Positions 47,772-60,132 of a stretch of 64,000 nt of DNA are shown here, in pieces (the first letter of the stretch is position 1; each line of letters starts with the position of its first letter). The DNA is taken from assembly GCF_003332325.1 (NCBI RefSeq), contig NZ_CP029295.1, positions 1 through 64,000 on the forward strand, read 5' to 3'. The notes beneath the pieces are model-generated. The model was not told where the DNA came from. It was given only the letters and a program-made list of their open reading frames with translations, and did not search any database. This DNA comes from [Mycoplasma] phocae. GTDB taxonomy: Bacteria > Bacillota_I > Bacilli_A > Mycoplasmatales > Metamycoplasmataceae. Made by a program: the position numbers and the translations under genes.

Positions 47772-49613
47772 CTATTTATTTTCTTTTTCAACTAAAACTT
47801 CTTGACTGTTTTTAGAAATTTTTTTATTTTTAGTTTTTTCTTTTGTTGGCTTATTAGAATTTTTTTTCTTTTTGTTATCTTTAGTTTCTTTACCTTTAGT
47901 CTTAGAATTTTTATTGCTATCTTGAATTTCGCTATTGCTTTCAGTTTTATCAGCAAATAGAATAGTTGGAATAATTACAACATTTCTTCGTTTTTGTTTG
48001 TAGAAAAATGGCGCTAAACGATCAATTATAAGTTGTTTTAATTGTGGTACTGTCCAATCAGTTGTGTTTTTAATGGTATATAAAACTGCGCCGTGAACAA
48101 TTCTTTTAACCTCCTCAACTAGGTGAAGTGAATTTTTAACAAAGAATGCTCCACGCGAAACAACTCTTGGCTTACCAAGAATAATGTTTTTTTCCTTATT
48201 AATTGCAATAATAACATTTAGAAATCCATTTTCTCCTAATTCCATTCTTTCCTTGAGAATTTGAGAATTAGCCTTAGATAGCACCGTTCCATCGATGAAA
48301 ACTGGTCCGAAATATACTTTTTCATTTGATAATCTAATTTTATGATTTTCTAAATAATAAACATCTCCTAATTTTGCAACAATAATGTTTTTAGCATTAA
48401 CTCCAGATTCTGTTGCTGTATAACCATGAACAACACTCATTCGATATTCACCATGATATGGCATAAAATATTTAGGTTTTGTTAGCTGAAAAATTTTAAG
48501 ATGTTCATCTCGGTAGGCATGTCCTGATGTATGTAGATATCCATCAATGCCATTTTCTCTAATAATTGCTCCAAGTTTGTATAAACGATTAACAAGCAAT
48601 TCAATTTTTGAACGGTTACCTGGAATTGGACTTGATGAAAAAATAATAGTATCTTTTGGTTTAATAGTAATATTCGGATGTTTACCATATGACATTTTAG
48701 CAAGCCCAGCAAGCTCTTCGCCTTGTGATCCTGTTGTTAGAATTAGTAGTTCATTATCATCATATTTTGAGAGATTTTTCTTATCAACAAAAATTTCTTC
48801 AGGAGCGTTGATATAACCAAGTCTTCTACCAATATCAATATTGTCAACCATTGAACGACCAAAAGCGATAACTTTTTTATTAAGTTCGGCTCCTAGTTCA
48901 ATTATGGCCTTAATTCTTGTTAGATTTGAAGCAAACGCAGTTACGATAATTTTCTTTTCAGCTTTTAGCATGTACTTTTTAATGTCTTTTAAAATATCAC
49001 TTTCTGATGGTGAATGATTAGGACGCATAGCATTTGTTGAATCAGAAAATAATACATCCAGACCTTCATCTCCAATTTGTTTTAATTTTGAAAAATCGGT
49101 TAAATTTCCAATTGGAGTGTAGTCAAATCGAAAATCTCCAGTCATCATAAGTGAACCATTTGGGGTTTTGATTCTAATTCCAAACGCATCTGGAATTGAA
49201 TGCTGTGCTGTTCAATAATCTACTTGACAATCACCAAAATTTCAAACTGCATCTTTTTCAGTTTCAAAAAATTCAATTTGTTTTTTGATTTTCATATCAT
49301 CGAATTTTAATTTTAAATATTGGATTGCAATTCTCGGTGCATAAATGCGTTTAATATCAACTTGCTGTACTAAATATGGTACACCACCAATATGATCCTC
49401 ATGACCATGGGTAATGAAAAGTCCAGCGATTCTGTCCTGATTTTCTGCTAAATAGGTAAAATCTGGAATTGAACCATTTATTCCAGTTACAAAAGAATCA
49501 CAAAATTTAATACCAGTGTCAATAATGAAAATATGTTGGTCATATTCTATTATTAAAGTACTTTTACCAATTTCTTGCATTCCTCCAAGTCCAAAGATTT
49601 TTGTTGGTTTCAT
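47772..49613 (-). CDS. rnj: Ribonuclease J
   Basis: The 613-residue protein is a metallo-beta-lactamase/beta-CASP ribonuclease acting in mRNA decay and rRNA processing. It has GLGGMQEIGKSTLIIEYD, the metal motif THGHEDHIGG (near 75-84), MMTGDFRFDYTP, SDSTNAMRPNHSPSE, TGSQGEELAGL and TSGHAYRDEHL, in the expected order. The C-terminus ends in about 50 residues of Lys/Asn/Glu-rich low-complexity tail. Two TGA codons (near 49207 and 49242) are Trp. It is monocistronic, divergent from the gene at 49734. Confidence 0.93.
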
Positions 49614-49720
49614 AAACCTTCCCTTCGTATTTTAGTTATTATTTATTATTAAAAGTAATCGAACAATAATTTAAAATTTTAACAAATTTAAGAAATTAAT
49701 AACATTAAATTGATTTTTAT

Positions 49721-49726
49721 TATAAT
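49721..49726 (+). promoter_or_regulatory. -10 element giving a leaderless mRNA for the 49734 gene
   Basis: TATAAT ends seven bases before the ATG at 49734, so transcription should begin at or next to the start codon. No ribosome binding site is present. Confidence 0.5.
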
Positions 49727-49733
49727 TTATGTT

Positions 49734-50144
49734 ATGAAAACTACAAAAAAATTCGGTGGAGAAAGATCGTTCGCACTGTTCACGATGTTCCTAAGAATAG
49801 TAGGTGCTGCTCTAATTGGAGTAGGAATTTACTATTTATATGATAACATCAGTGAATATATAACGGAAAATCGAGATGCATTAAAAAATGACACGATTAA
49901 CGGAGTTTTAGACATGATTAAAATTTTATGATCTAAAAATATGTTATTCTTAGGTTTAGTCGGTGCTGGTGTGGGTATATGAGCAATTTGTTATATATTT
50001 GCGATTATAGTCATATCATTAGCATCCTGAAAAGGACAAGCACTTGGAAGAGCGTTGCTAATCATTGCAACAATTCTATTTCCAGTACCAGTACTACCTT
50101 CATTTGGCTTGTTTTTCGTGGCGATAAGTCCTCAAAAAAATTAG
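49734..50144 (+). CDS. Small membrane protein, unknown function
   Basis: The 136-residue protein starts MKTTKKFGGERSFALF. It has three hydrophobic segments (about 14-36, 66-90 and 98-125) with conserved-looking small residues (GLVGAGVGIWAICYIFAI). TGA codons are Trp. I use the ATG at 49734 and not an upstream ATG at 49710, because the -10 element at 49721 lies between them. It has its own terminator ahead of mscL. The family is not recognised. Confidence 0.75.
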
Positions 50145-50150
50145 GTAATA

Positions 50151-50184
50151 AAAAATATCCGGTTATGTCGGATATTTTTTTAAA
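50151..50184 (+). terminator. Terminator between the 49734 gene and mscL
   Basis: AAAAATATCCG and CGGATATTTTT form an 11-pair stem with a seven-base loop and T tail. Confidence 0.9.
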
Positions 50185-50191
50185 AGTTATT

Positions 50192-50197
50192 TATAAT
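50192..50197 (+). promoter_or_regulatory. -10 element giving a leaderless mRNA for mscL
   Basis: TATAAT ends six bases before the mscL ATG at 50204, with no ribosome binding site between. A leaderless transcript is inferred. Confidence 0.5.
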
Positions 50198-50203
50198 TAA
50201 AAC

Positions 50204-50716
50204 ATGACAAAAAAAGAATTAGACGAAAAAAAACATTATGTTAAAAAGTCTTATGTCGATGCAAAAAATATTGTTATTCGTGGCAATATGTTTATGTTGG
50301 CAATTGGACTTTTATTAGGTGCTTCATTTGGAGCGGTAGTATCTTCTTTAGCAACAGACGTAATTATGTCCGCTATCACAAGAGCAATCGATGTTAATGT
50401 TCAAGAATGAATTGTATGACAAAAAATTGTTGACGGTAAAGTTGTTGGCGGAATTTATATTGGTAAGTTTCTAGCGGCATTATTACAATTTATAATTGTT
50501 TCAATTTTCATTTTCTTTGGATTATTAACAGTATTTTTAATAAAAAACAAAATGACATATGCTAAAGCTAAAAAAATGCCAGTTGAAGATGAAAAACCAA
50601 CTCCAATTTCACACCAAGAAATGATGTTAGAAGAATTACGTAAATTAAATGAAAATTTAATGTTATTAAAAGCCGCGCCCGAAACATCGGCTAGAAAAAC
50701 CAAAAAAACTGAATAG
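50204..50716 (+). CDS. mscL: Large-conductance mechanosensitive channel MscL
   Basis: MscL opens under membrane tension to release solutes during osmotic shock. The 170-residue protein has the first helix with GNMFMLAIGLLLGASFGAVVSSLATDVI (gating pore residues), an extracellular loop, the second helix FLAALLQFIIVSIFIFFGLL and a C-terminal coil (EEMMLEELRKLNENL-like). It is longer than E. coli MscL (136) at both ends. Two TGA codons are Trp. It is transcribed alone. Confidence 0.88.
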
Positions 50717-50768
50717 ATAAAATGATGCTATGCTAAAAATATTTTACATTTGGCATCTTGAAATTAGA

Positions 50769-50799
50769 ATATGATAGGAGCTCCTATCATATATTTTTT
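50769..50799 (+). terminator. Terminator after mscL (24-base perfect palindrome)
   Basis: ATATGATAGGAG and its exact complement CTCCTATCATAT abut without a loop and are followed by a T run. Confidence 0.8.
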
Positions 50800-51642
50800 T
50801 GTCTAAGTTGTCGTTCCAAAATTCTAATAATCTAAATAATAAAAAATATATTTGCTCTTTTTATTTATTTTAATTTTTATAAATTTAATTAAAGTCTGTC
50901 ATATAGGTTTTAGCATCGATATATATGTGCCTAATTTAATCAGAATTATTTGACCAAAAATAAATTATTAAATTAAAAATTCGTTTGTGATTTTTTAATG
51001 CCTAAATTAAATAATATAAAAATAAAATTAAATTAATTTAGATAAGTCTTATTTTTAAAATTTAACATTCAGATTATTGGTACTAATCAAATTTAATTTC
51101 TTTTTATTTACTAATAATTAATTACGTTTTATTAGTAAACATTTTTTATAATTTTTTTTAAATTTGTTTTTATTCTTTGATTTTTTCAACAAATTTAAAC
51201 ATTTAGCAAATAAAATAACTATTTTTTTATCAGAATAAGCTAATAATAATTTGTTATTAAACTTTGAAAATATAAATTTAAAACCTATTTATTATTATTT
51301 TTTTTGTTTAAATTCAATAATTTTTTCAACAAATTTGCTTTTTGTATTATAAATTATAGTTTTTTGCAATATTTCAATTTTATAAATTTGCATTTTGATC
51401 AAAAATAGTGGCATTAATTTTTAAGAATTAAGTTGGTATTTACGATCATATGCAAAATGCATTATTACATAAAAAATACCTATATACAAGAAAAAATCAT
51501 TGAATTTGTTTAAAAAAGTAACTAACTATTAGGTAAAAAACAAATTTTCATTAAATTTGTGTATAATCTAGTCTAATCATAGATATAAATGCTTTGCAAT
51601 CATCGTTTAATTTAGATAAATTAAAAATCAAGGAGATGCTTT
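50800..51642. other. Long AT-rich non-coding spacer before the MIB island
   Basis: These 840 bases contain no credible ORF, RNA gene or strong repeat. A TATAAT at about 51562 and AAGGAG at 51630-51635 mark the MIB1 promoter and ribosome binding site. Equally long empty spacers precede the other MIB genes. Confidence 0.6.
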
Positions 51643-54087
51643 ATGAAATTTCTTAAAAAAAGAAAAAATAAAATTTTATTAGGAGTTGTAATTTCAACTG
51701 CTGTTGTTTCGATATCTCTAGGCGCGGGTTTATATTACCTAAACTCTGACTTAGCTAGAAATGAACTAAGAAGCATTGCATCACCTGAGATTAATATTAA
51801 GCTAATTAATAAGGATAATCTTGATATTAAAAATGCTAGCTCTTCAATTAATGATAGTAACTTAAAAGAAATCAAAACTCCGCAAAAAATTATTCCTAAA
51901 AAAGATGAAAAAATTATAAGCGCTCCAGATATTAAAAAACCAGAGACAAAAAAAGAAGAACAAAAAGAAAAACCAGAAGATAAAAAAGAGAAGAAACCAT
52001 CTCCAATAATCGAAGAAATTGATGAAAATAAGGATAAAACTAAACCTTCAAGACCAAGCGCGGATGATTTAAGAGATACTGAAGAAACTTATGTAGATTT
52101 TGGAGATATAAAAGTAAAAGTAAGAATTAAAAAACCTGGTCGTAAAATTGATCCAAAGTACATTAATTTAGCTAATCGAGAAGAATATTTAAATAATATC
52201 GTTGGTAAAATTGTTTATGTTGAAGTTACTCAAGAGTTAATAGATAAAAACCGTAGTAATGTCCAAGGAGCATTTAAATCTGCTCTTCACCAGGTTACAT
52301 TAAATGACTTTAAAACATATAGCGAAGGTGATATAAAAGCAGTAATTAGGCAAAATAAAAATACAGGATATTTTATAAATTTATTTGAAAAATACAAAAG
52401 ATTATTTGATAATGGCGATAAGGTTGTTGATTTTTTAACCGAAGAGGGTAAAAGAAAATATCCTATAGAAATTAAACAAAAATACATTGACACCGTTGAT
52501 AGATTAAATAAGGAAATAGAATCAAAGAAAAAAGAATTCGATGAATTTACCAAGAAAAAGCCACAAGAAAGAGATCCTAAAACTGGTGAATACACAGAAG
52601 AATTTAACAAATATTCAAAGGAATTTGAAAAATTTGATACAGATATTATCGAACTTAAAAATCAAATTCAAGACGCAAAAGATTATAAATACTCACAATT
52701 AATAGCTAATTTAGATTTTGATAGATTCAAAAATGTGGCTCCAAGCATAGATGCCGATCTAAGCAAGGGTTATGTTATAAACACTGATGAGCAAAATGTA
52801 TATGTAGATGAAAATGGTAATTTGAACTCATTTGCAAGTAGTCCACTTCTTAACCAAACGACTTCAAGAAATGAAAGAGATAATTCACAAAAACGTGCTT
52901 TTGGTATTCCTGGCTATTTTGGAAGAAGTTCATACTTAATTGATGAGGGAAACTATCCAGGTTGAAATAAAGCAGATGTAACATTATCTCCAGACTTCCA
53001 ATTTTTAAATATTAACTCGAGTGACGGAATCAAAATTGAAAAACTAACAAAGGATTTAAGATCAAAATTAGATACAAAAAGAAATGAAGGTTATGTTGTT
53101 ACTATCGATGCCTCAAATTCAAGTGGCTATAGCAAAACATTGAATTTAATTAAGCAATTAAAAGAAAAAGGCAAAGAAATTACGTCGTATCGTATTAAAA
53201 ATATCGGTCTAAGAGATAATAATCAAGAGTTTTTAGATATTTTTAAAGAATTACCAGAAAAGTTACCACAATTAGAAGTATTTTTTGAAGGACCTAACAC
53301 ATCAGCTCTTCTAGCATTAGAATCAAAAAAAATTGATGAACTAGGAATTTATACAAGTGGTAACTCATTAGCTGAACATTGATCAATTAATCCATATGCC
53401 TTAAAAAATGTTGCTTGATTTAATAACCTCGATTATAACGTAAGTTGAGATTATAATAAATATGAAAAAATTACTACAAGAATAACTTTTGATAGTATAT
53501 CTTTTGATCAAAGTGATTATAGTGCAGATTTAAAAAGAATTAATGATGGTCTAAAAATTGCATATTGAATTAGAAATAATGAACCTGTTTTCCAAGGTGG
53601 TTTGGGTCCTGGTCTAGATCCAGATAATAATGAAAAAGGTAATAGTTATCCAACTGGATTGGATTTAACTAGAGTAAAATCAATGAAATCTTTAAAAGGA
53701 TTGCAATTTAAACGAGAAGACAACGATCCTGAAGATAGTAAACGTCGCCTAAAAAGAATTGGTTTATATAATAGCGGTCCAATTTTCAGCATTGATGTTG
53801 ATGACCTTAATGATGGACAATTTGATATATTGGATACAAATCCATTTTCACAACCAAGGTCTAAGATTTATTTTAGTAATGGCTCTGAAACAACAAGGAT
53901 AAATGTTACAAATAATAAAAAAATAAGACTAAGCAGTTCGGGAAAAACAAATCTAAAAACACTTTTAAACTATAGTGATAATTTCGGTTCTAACACAAAA
54001 ATTGAAATCGACATGAAAGATTCTAATTTAGTTAGTGATTTAAGTGAATTTACTACTTCTGAAAGTAATGGTATTGTAATCGCATAA
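51643..54087 (+). CDS. Mycoplasma immunoglobulin-binding protein MIB, copy 1
   Basis: The 814-residue protein begins MKFLKKRKNKILLGVVIST with one membrane anchor (about 9-31). A Lys/Glu/Pro-rich linker follows (about 80-145), then a helical N-terminal domain. The MIB signature SRNERDNSQKRAFGIPGYFG is near 407-426. The C-terminal half has leucine-rich-repeat-like periodicity (KEITSYRIKNIGLRDNNQEF; LPEKLPQLEVFFEG) and ends ESNGIVIA. MIB of M. mycoides captures IgG through its Fv region and presents it to MIP. Several TGA codons are Trp. This copy has no protease gene directly behind it. Confidence 0.85.
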
Positions 54088-54797
54088 TGTTAACTTTAAT
54101 TGCCAATATCATATGTATGACATATAAAATAAATGTAATTTAACTACTTAAAATTAATATTAATTTAAGTGTTAAATAATTAGCAAAGAATTTAATGTTG
54201 AAAAATTTATAAATCTTTAAATAGTTGTTATTTATAATAAATAAAGATAAATATCAACAAAACGAATAAATAACTAAAAATTTTTGGTGATGGATATAAT
54301 TTCAATAATTTTAAAGTTGTGGTGTTAATGATTTACTTTTTAATAAATCAAAAGATTTTAAAATAAATTAGAAATAAGTTTTGTAAATTAACGTAGAAAT
54401 TTCTAAACGTTGAATGTTTAGAGATTTTTATTAAAAATCAATAATGCTAGGTCTATTTTTTTTAAACACATCATGCGACAGATTCTATCTAAAAATAGCA
54501 TTTAATAAAATTTAGATTACAAACAATTATGGCAACACACTTCCCCTAGATAATGCTAAATTTCTAATTATTACGTATAAAATATTGCATAAATTTTATA
54601 ATATACAAACTATTATTTAGGTGCTTTGAAATCTAGAGAATTATAAAAATCTTGTTTTATCATTTTATTCAATTTTTATAACTTTTGCGTTAAAATCTGA
54701 ATAATTTTTATAAAATTGATGTCTATTTTCTTAAAAAAATAAAAAAAGTGATTAAATTAGTCAATAATATTAGCAAATAAATATAAGGATGAATTTT
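54088..54797. other. Non-coding spacer between MIB1 and MIB2
   Basis: No ORF is credible. A TCTAAAC-GTTGAAT-GTTTAGA hairpin with T-rich tail (about 54402-54430) may end MIB1 transcription. The last 60 bases contain the MIB promoter-like block. Confidence 0.55.
54745..54775 (+). promoter_or_regulatory. Promoter-like block shared by MIB genes
   Basis: A poly-A run, TTAAATTAGTCAATAATA and a ribosome binding site follow one another here. The block ATTAGTCAATAATA recurs at about 61650-61664 before MIB3, and a looser version (TTAATCAATGATATAAG) at 63317-63333 before MIB4. Confidence 0.5.
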
Positions 54798-57200
54798 ATG
54801 AAATTTTTCAAGAAAAAAAGAAATAAAATCTTGTTGGGAGTTGTTACATCAGCTGCCGTTATTTCTATTGTAGTGGGAACAGGATTATATTTTCTAAATT
54901 CCGATTCGGCTAGAAATCAACTTAGAAGTATTTCAGCTGCCGAAATTAATTCACAACTAATTAATAAGGATAACCTTGATATAAGAAATGCAAATTCTTC
55001 AGTTAATGACAACAATTTGAAAGAAATTAATGATCCTCAAAAAATTAATCCTAAAAAAGATGACAAAATTATTACTGCTCCAGATCGAAAAAGACCTGAA
55101 AGTAAAAAAGAAAATCATAAAGATATTAAAAAAGAAGAACAAAGACCCGGTCCAATTATTGAAAAAATAGAAGAAAATAATTCAAAACGGGATGACCAAG
55201 ATGGTATCGAAGAAACATATGTGGATTTTGGAGATATAAAAGTTAAGGTAAAAATTAGAAGACCTGGCCGTAAAATCAGACCAACAGAAAGACATTTAGC
55301 GAACCGCGAGGAATATCTAAATGATATAGTTGGGCAATTAATTTCTGTTGATGTTACGGATGAATTGATCAAGAAGAATTCGGAAAATATCGTAAACTCA
55401 TTTAAAAATAGTATTTTTCCCAATGATCTAAAACAATTTAAGGAAACAGATCCATCTGTAATGGCTTCATTAATTCATATTAATCGAAGAAACCCTTACT
55501 ATGAAAATTTATTTGATAGATATCGTTTGTTATTTGATAATCCAAATGACAAAGTTAAAGAATTCCTGACCGAAAAAGGTAAGTCTATTTATGATATAGA
55601 TATTAAAAAAAGATATATTGATACCGTTAATAGATTAAATGCCGAACATGCTAAAAAATATCAAGAACTTCTTGATTTTGGAAAAAAAGCTCCACCAAAT
55701 GATAGTCCAAAATTTGATGAATACTCAAAGGAATTTCAAAAAATTAGCACCATGCTTACCGAAATTAAATATGATATCGAAAAGGCTAAATATTACAAAT
55801 ATTCACAACTAATAGCTAATTTAGACTTTACTAAATTCAGTAGTATATCTTCTGACATAAATGCAAATCTTCATAAAGGTTTGGTTATTGATCCAAATGA
55901 ACGTAATGTCTACGTTGATAGTGAGGGTAATTTGAATTCATATGCAAGTAGTCCTCTTCTAAACCATGTTACATCAAGAAATGAAAGAGATAATTCAAAA
56001 AAACGTGCCTTTGGTATTCCTGGATATTTTGGAAGAAGTTCTGATGATGTAAGCCAAGGTAATTATCCAGGCTGACATAAATCTGATGTTACACGTGATC
56101 CAGAATTTAGATTCTTAGAAATTAATGGAAATGAAGGAATTCAAATTCATAAACTAACAAAAGATTTAAGCTCAAAATTAGAAACAAAACGAGATGTGGG
56201 ATATGTTGTTACTATCGATGCTTCAAATAAGTTAGGTTATGCCAAAACATTAGACCTAATTAAAAAACTAAAACAAAATAATAAAGAAATTACTTCATAT
56301 CGAATTAAAAACATCGGATTAACTAATAATAATCAAGATTTTTTCAATATATTTAAAGAATTACCAGAGAATTTGCCACAATTAGAATTATTCTTTGAGG
56401 GAAGTAATACTTCGGCTCTTATAGCACTTGAAACTAAAAAAATTGATGAACTCGCAGTTTATACCACTGGAAATTCATTAGCAGATCACTGGTCAATTAA
56501 TCCATATGCTTTAAAAGGTGTAGCATGGGTTAATAACCTCGATTATAATGTAAGTTGAGACTATCCAAAAAATGCAAAAATTGCATCTAGAATAACCTTT
56601 GATAGCATTAGTTTTGAAGAATCTGACTTTAAGCAAGGATTAACTAGAGTTAATGATGGTTTAAAAATTGCTTATTGAGTTAGAAATAACGAACCAATTT
56701 TTCAAGGGGGATTTGGCCCCGGTTTAGATCCAGATAATAACGAAAAAGGAAATAGCTATCCAGTAGGTTTAGATTTAACTAGAGTAACATCGAAAAAATC
56801 ATTAAAAGGATTGCAATTCAAGCGCGAAGAAGGCGATCCAGACAGTAGCAAACGTCGCCTAAAAGGAATTGGTTTATATAATGATAGTTCAATTTTCACT
56901 ATTGATGTTGATGATCTTAATGATGGGCAATTTGATATATTGGATACAAATCCATATGCACAACCAAGATCTAAAATTTACTTTAGCAATGGCACTCAAA
57001 CAAGAACAATCAAGATCACAAATAATAAAAAAATTAGACTAGATGGTTCTGGTAAAACTAATTTACAAATGCTTTTAAAATACAGTCCAGATAACTTTAA
57101 TTCTGGAACAAAAATTGAAATTGACAAAACTGACAGTGGCTTAGTTAGTGATTTAAGTGGTTTTAATATTTCAGAAAGTAATGGTATTGAAATTGCATAA
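54798..57200 (+). CDS. Mycoplasma immunoglobulin-binding protein MIB, copy 2 (paired with MIP)
   Basis: The 800-residue paralogue of copy 1 has the same order: anchor helix (about 11-33), charged linker, helical domain, SRNERDNSKKRAFGIPGYFG, then the leucine-rich C-terminal half, which is nearly identical to copy 1 over long stretches, ending ESNGIEIA. I take the ATG at 54798, nine bases after AAGG, rather than the ATG at 54789 that abuts it. MIP starts 22 bases after the stop, so this is the operonic MIB-MIP pair. TGA codons are Trp, some of them replaced by TGG relative to copy 1. Confidence 0.88.
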
Positions 57201-57221
57201 TATAGAAAGAGAGAAAAGATT

Positions 57222-59393
57222 ATGAAAAAGAATCTAAAAAAATATTTATTTGCTCCGATAGTACTGTTAACACCGCTTGCTTTAATAGCATGTAAGGTTA
57301 CTAAAAATTCAGGGGATTCTAGCGAAACTGATTTAAAAAAATTAACTCCGGAAAAAATAAGAGAAAAGCTTAACAATATTAATGAATTTGATATCATTCA
57401 ATTTAATGAATATAAAATTGAAAAATCACAAATTAAACCTTCTGATATTATTGATCTTAGCAAAATTATTGTTCAACCTAAGGAAGCTTCTTTAAAAGAT
57501 AAAGTAAAGGTTGAAGTAATTGGTATTAAGGATGTAAAAGATAGTGAAGGAATGTTAACTCTAGTTTTACAAATATCATATGATAATATAACCACTCAAA
57601 AAGATTTTGTAGTATCTGGATTTAGAAAATTCGTAGATCCCACAATTGATTTAGGATTTGTAAAAAAATTCTCTCCTGATAATTTACAGGATTATATCGA
57701 CTCTGATCTTTATAAACAATTTGAATTAGATAATAAGAAATACATTGATAATTTCTTGAGAAACGCAATTAATTTCTACTCTAATGGTGATATTAGTAAG
57801 TGAAGAGAAAATATTAAAAGGGATCCCAAACTAATTTCAAAATATGATGAAATTGCCAGGGAACTTCACTTGGATGATTTTAATAGTGCATTATTAAAAG
57901 GTTTTGCCTTACCACAAAAAGAGGGCAATCAAAAGAAGATAAGTTTATATGATGGTCCTGAAGTACCAAAAGCTCCAGGTTGATCTGATATTGCTGGTCG
58001 TGATGTTAATAAAGCCTATGGAGTACCAAGAATTCTACCTAACCAAAAATACAAAGATTATGCTCTAGATACCTATTCGGTTACATTTACATGACCTGAT
58101 GAGAAGAAAAATCAAGAGACAAATTCTAAAAATAATTTTAGACAAACCCATGGAACAATGTGGACAATGGATTTTGTTAAAAGAGATGACGGAAAATATC
58201 CAACTAAGTGATATTTTGGAACTAACATGCACGTTGCCGATACCTTTGTTGACACAACAGTTAGCATTTCATTAACGAACATAAAAAAGGAAGTGGGATT
58301 AAATACTAAATTACCACTTTTAAATGGTGATAGATTTAGAGAATTCTTTAATGTTAATAACTTAAAAATAAATGATGGTAATAAAGGGGCAGCTAACGTA
58401 ATTTTTGAGGCTAAAGATTTTTTAAATATAGACCCAGCAAATTATTTAATAAAAGAACAACAAGATAAATATAAAGATTTTAAGGAAATGTTAGATTTTG
58501 CTGTTATTGAAATAGATTTTGAAAAATTTGAAAATTCTAAACCAAAAGAATTTCCTGATGTAGAGTCTTGAGTTAAAGAAATAACTCATAATTACGCAAA
58601 TGAAACAAAAAGACATATTAAATTTTTATCAAAAACTTATCTGACAAATTACGATAAGGCCAAATTTAGTTTGGATGCTAAAAAAGCAATAACAGAAAAT
58701 AAAGATAATTTTTACATCATCGGATATCCTATTAGTACATTTGACTGGGGACTTGATATGTATGAAGATAAAGATTATGATGTAAACACAAGAAAATTTA
58801 AACAAAGTTTATGAATTAATGGCGAATCATCATTATTTAATACAACAAATGTTACAAATCAGGATTCAACTCAAAAATTTAGACAAGAAAATGGTAATAG
58901 ATTATCAAGTAATTTAGGATTTAGAACCTTTGGCGATAAACCCGGACTATTAGATGCTTTTATCGGTTTTCCAAAAATATCAAATGAAAAACGTGATGAT
59001 TTTTATACAAAAACTGATAAGGATGGCAAAAAATCGTACTTTATTAATTTTGGATTAGAATATTCACCAAGACACTTTTCTCCAGAACCAGGAGCATCAG
59101 GTTCAGTTATAAGAAATCAAAATAACGAATTAGTTGCTGTTTTCCATTCAAAACACGCACTAACTAATTCGGGTCTTGCCGCAGCATTTAGATCTGAAGG
59201 GTATGATTATAAAGGATTATATGGTAGTTATAATCTCCCACAATATGATTTAATTTACGGTGGTGGAAAAAATCAAAGTAACTCATTTAGACAAACATTA
59301 TTTAATAAATATAAGGGCGAAACTAATTTTAAAACTAATTTATTTGAATCTGATTCAATTCCTGATTCTTATAAATTTAACAATAATAAATAA
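57222..59393 (+). CDS. Mycoplasma immunoglobulin protease MIP (DUF31 serine protease)
   Basis: The 723-residue lipoprotein has the signal MKKNLKKYLFAPIVLLTPLA and lipobox LIAC with Cys near 25. The protease domain is trypsin-like: catalytic His337 in FGTNMHVADTF, probable Asp425 in MLDFAVIEID, and Ser626 in PEPGASGSVI. HGTMWTMDF and YIIGYPIST are family hallmarks of DUF31. MIP of M. mycoides cleaves the VH domain from IgG held by MIB. It is somewhat shorter than the 97-kDa M. mycoides enzyme. It follows MIB2 after 21 bases and ends in a repeat-family terminator. Confidence 0.9.
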
Positions 59394-59418
59394 TCAACTA
59401 ATTTAGTTTACATAATTT

Positions 59419-59850
59419 AAACACTCCAAGATAAGGGGTGTTTTTATGTTAAAATAATTTTCATTTGATAAAAAATAAATACTGCAAACTAATTGTAAAA
59501 AATCAATTTGAAATTACTTTAATTCAGTTTATTATCGATACCAAATATTGCTATTAAAAATATAAGATATGTTAGCTAGATATGAAAATAAAAAACTTTC
59601 TAGAAAAACATAACAACCAATAATCAATGTCAACTAAAATCTGCTCATTTGGCAATATGTGGTCAAAATATTTAATTGCGAATTTTCAGTAATTAAATAT
59701 TTATCTTATAAAATAAAATAATTTTGATTTTGAAATCATATATAGTAAAAATGGAAAGCACATAAATTTAGGAGGAGTACAAAAAAATAGATTATAAGAC
59801 TTCGAGCTATGTTTCCATTCCATGCAGTGTGAATTTAGCTTTTAAATTAT
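59419..59850 (+). repeat. Dispersed degenerate repeat, copy 4 (longest)
   Basis: It starts 25 bases after the MIP stop with AAACACTCC-loop-GGGGTGTTT and a T run. AATACTGCAAACTAATTG, AATTCAGTTTATTATCGATA, CTTTCTAGAAAAACATAAC and ATCTTATAAAAT follow as in copy 2. Further on is a block (GATTATAAGACT...CTATGTTTCCATTCCATGCAGTGTGAATTTA in short pieces) like that at the 3' end of copy 1. An isolated AGGAGGAG at about 59772 precedes no ORF. It looks like a decayed element of about 430 bases. The rest to 60132 is non-coding. Confidence 0.65.
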
Positions 59851-60132
59851 TTTGCTTTCGTTACATTTTGCTAATGCTTATTTTTTATAACTCTAGGATA
59901 AAATGTGTATTTGAAATAATATAAATCAATATTTTCTTTGATAAAATCAATAAATTTATTGAAATATAATAATTATTATTAATAATTCCTAATGATCTAA
60001 AATCTTATAAAAATCAAAATATTGAAATCTCAAAGTAATTTAAATGTATAAATGAGAATTTAAAACGAATTATTAATTAAAAAGTTATTGTAAAAAATAT
60101 AAAATTTAAATATAAGGAAATAAGGGATAAAT

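Noticed and set aside
59760..59790. Strong AGGAGGAG ribosome-binding-like site
   Set aside because: No start codon with an open frame follows. It lies in the decayed repeat.
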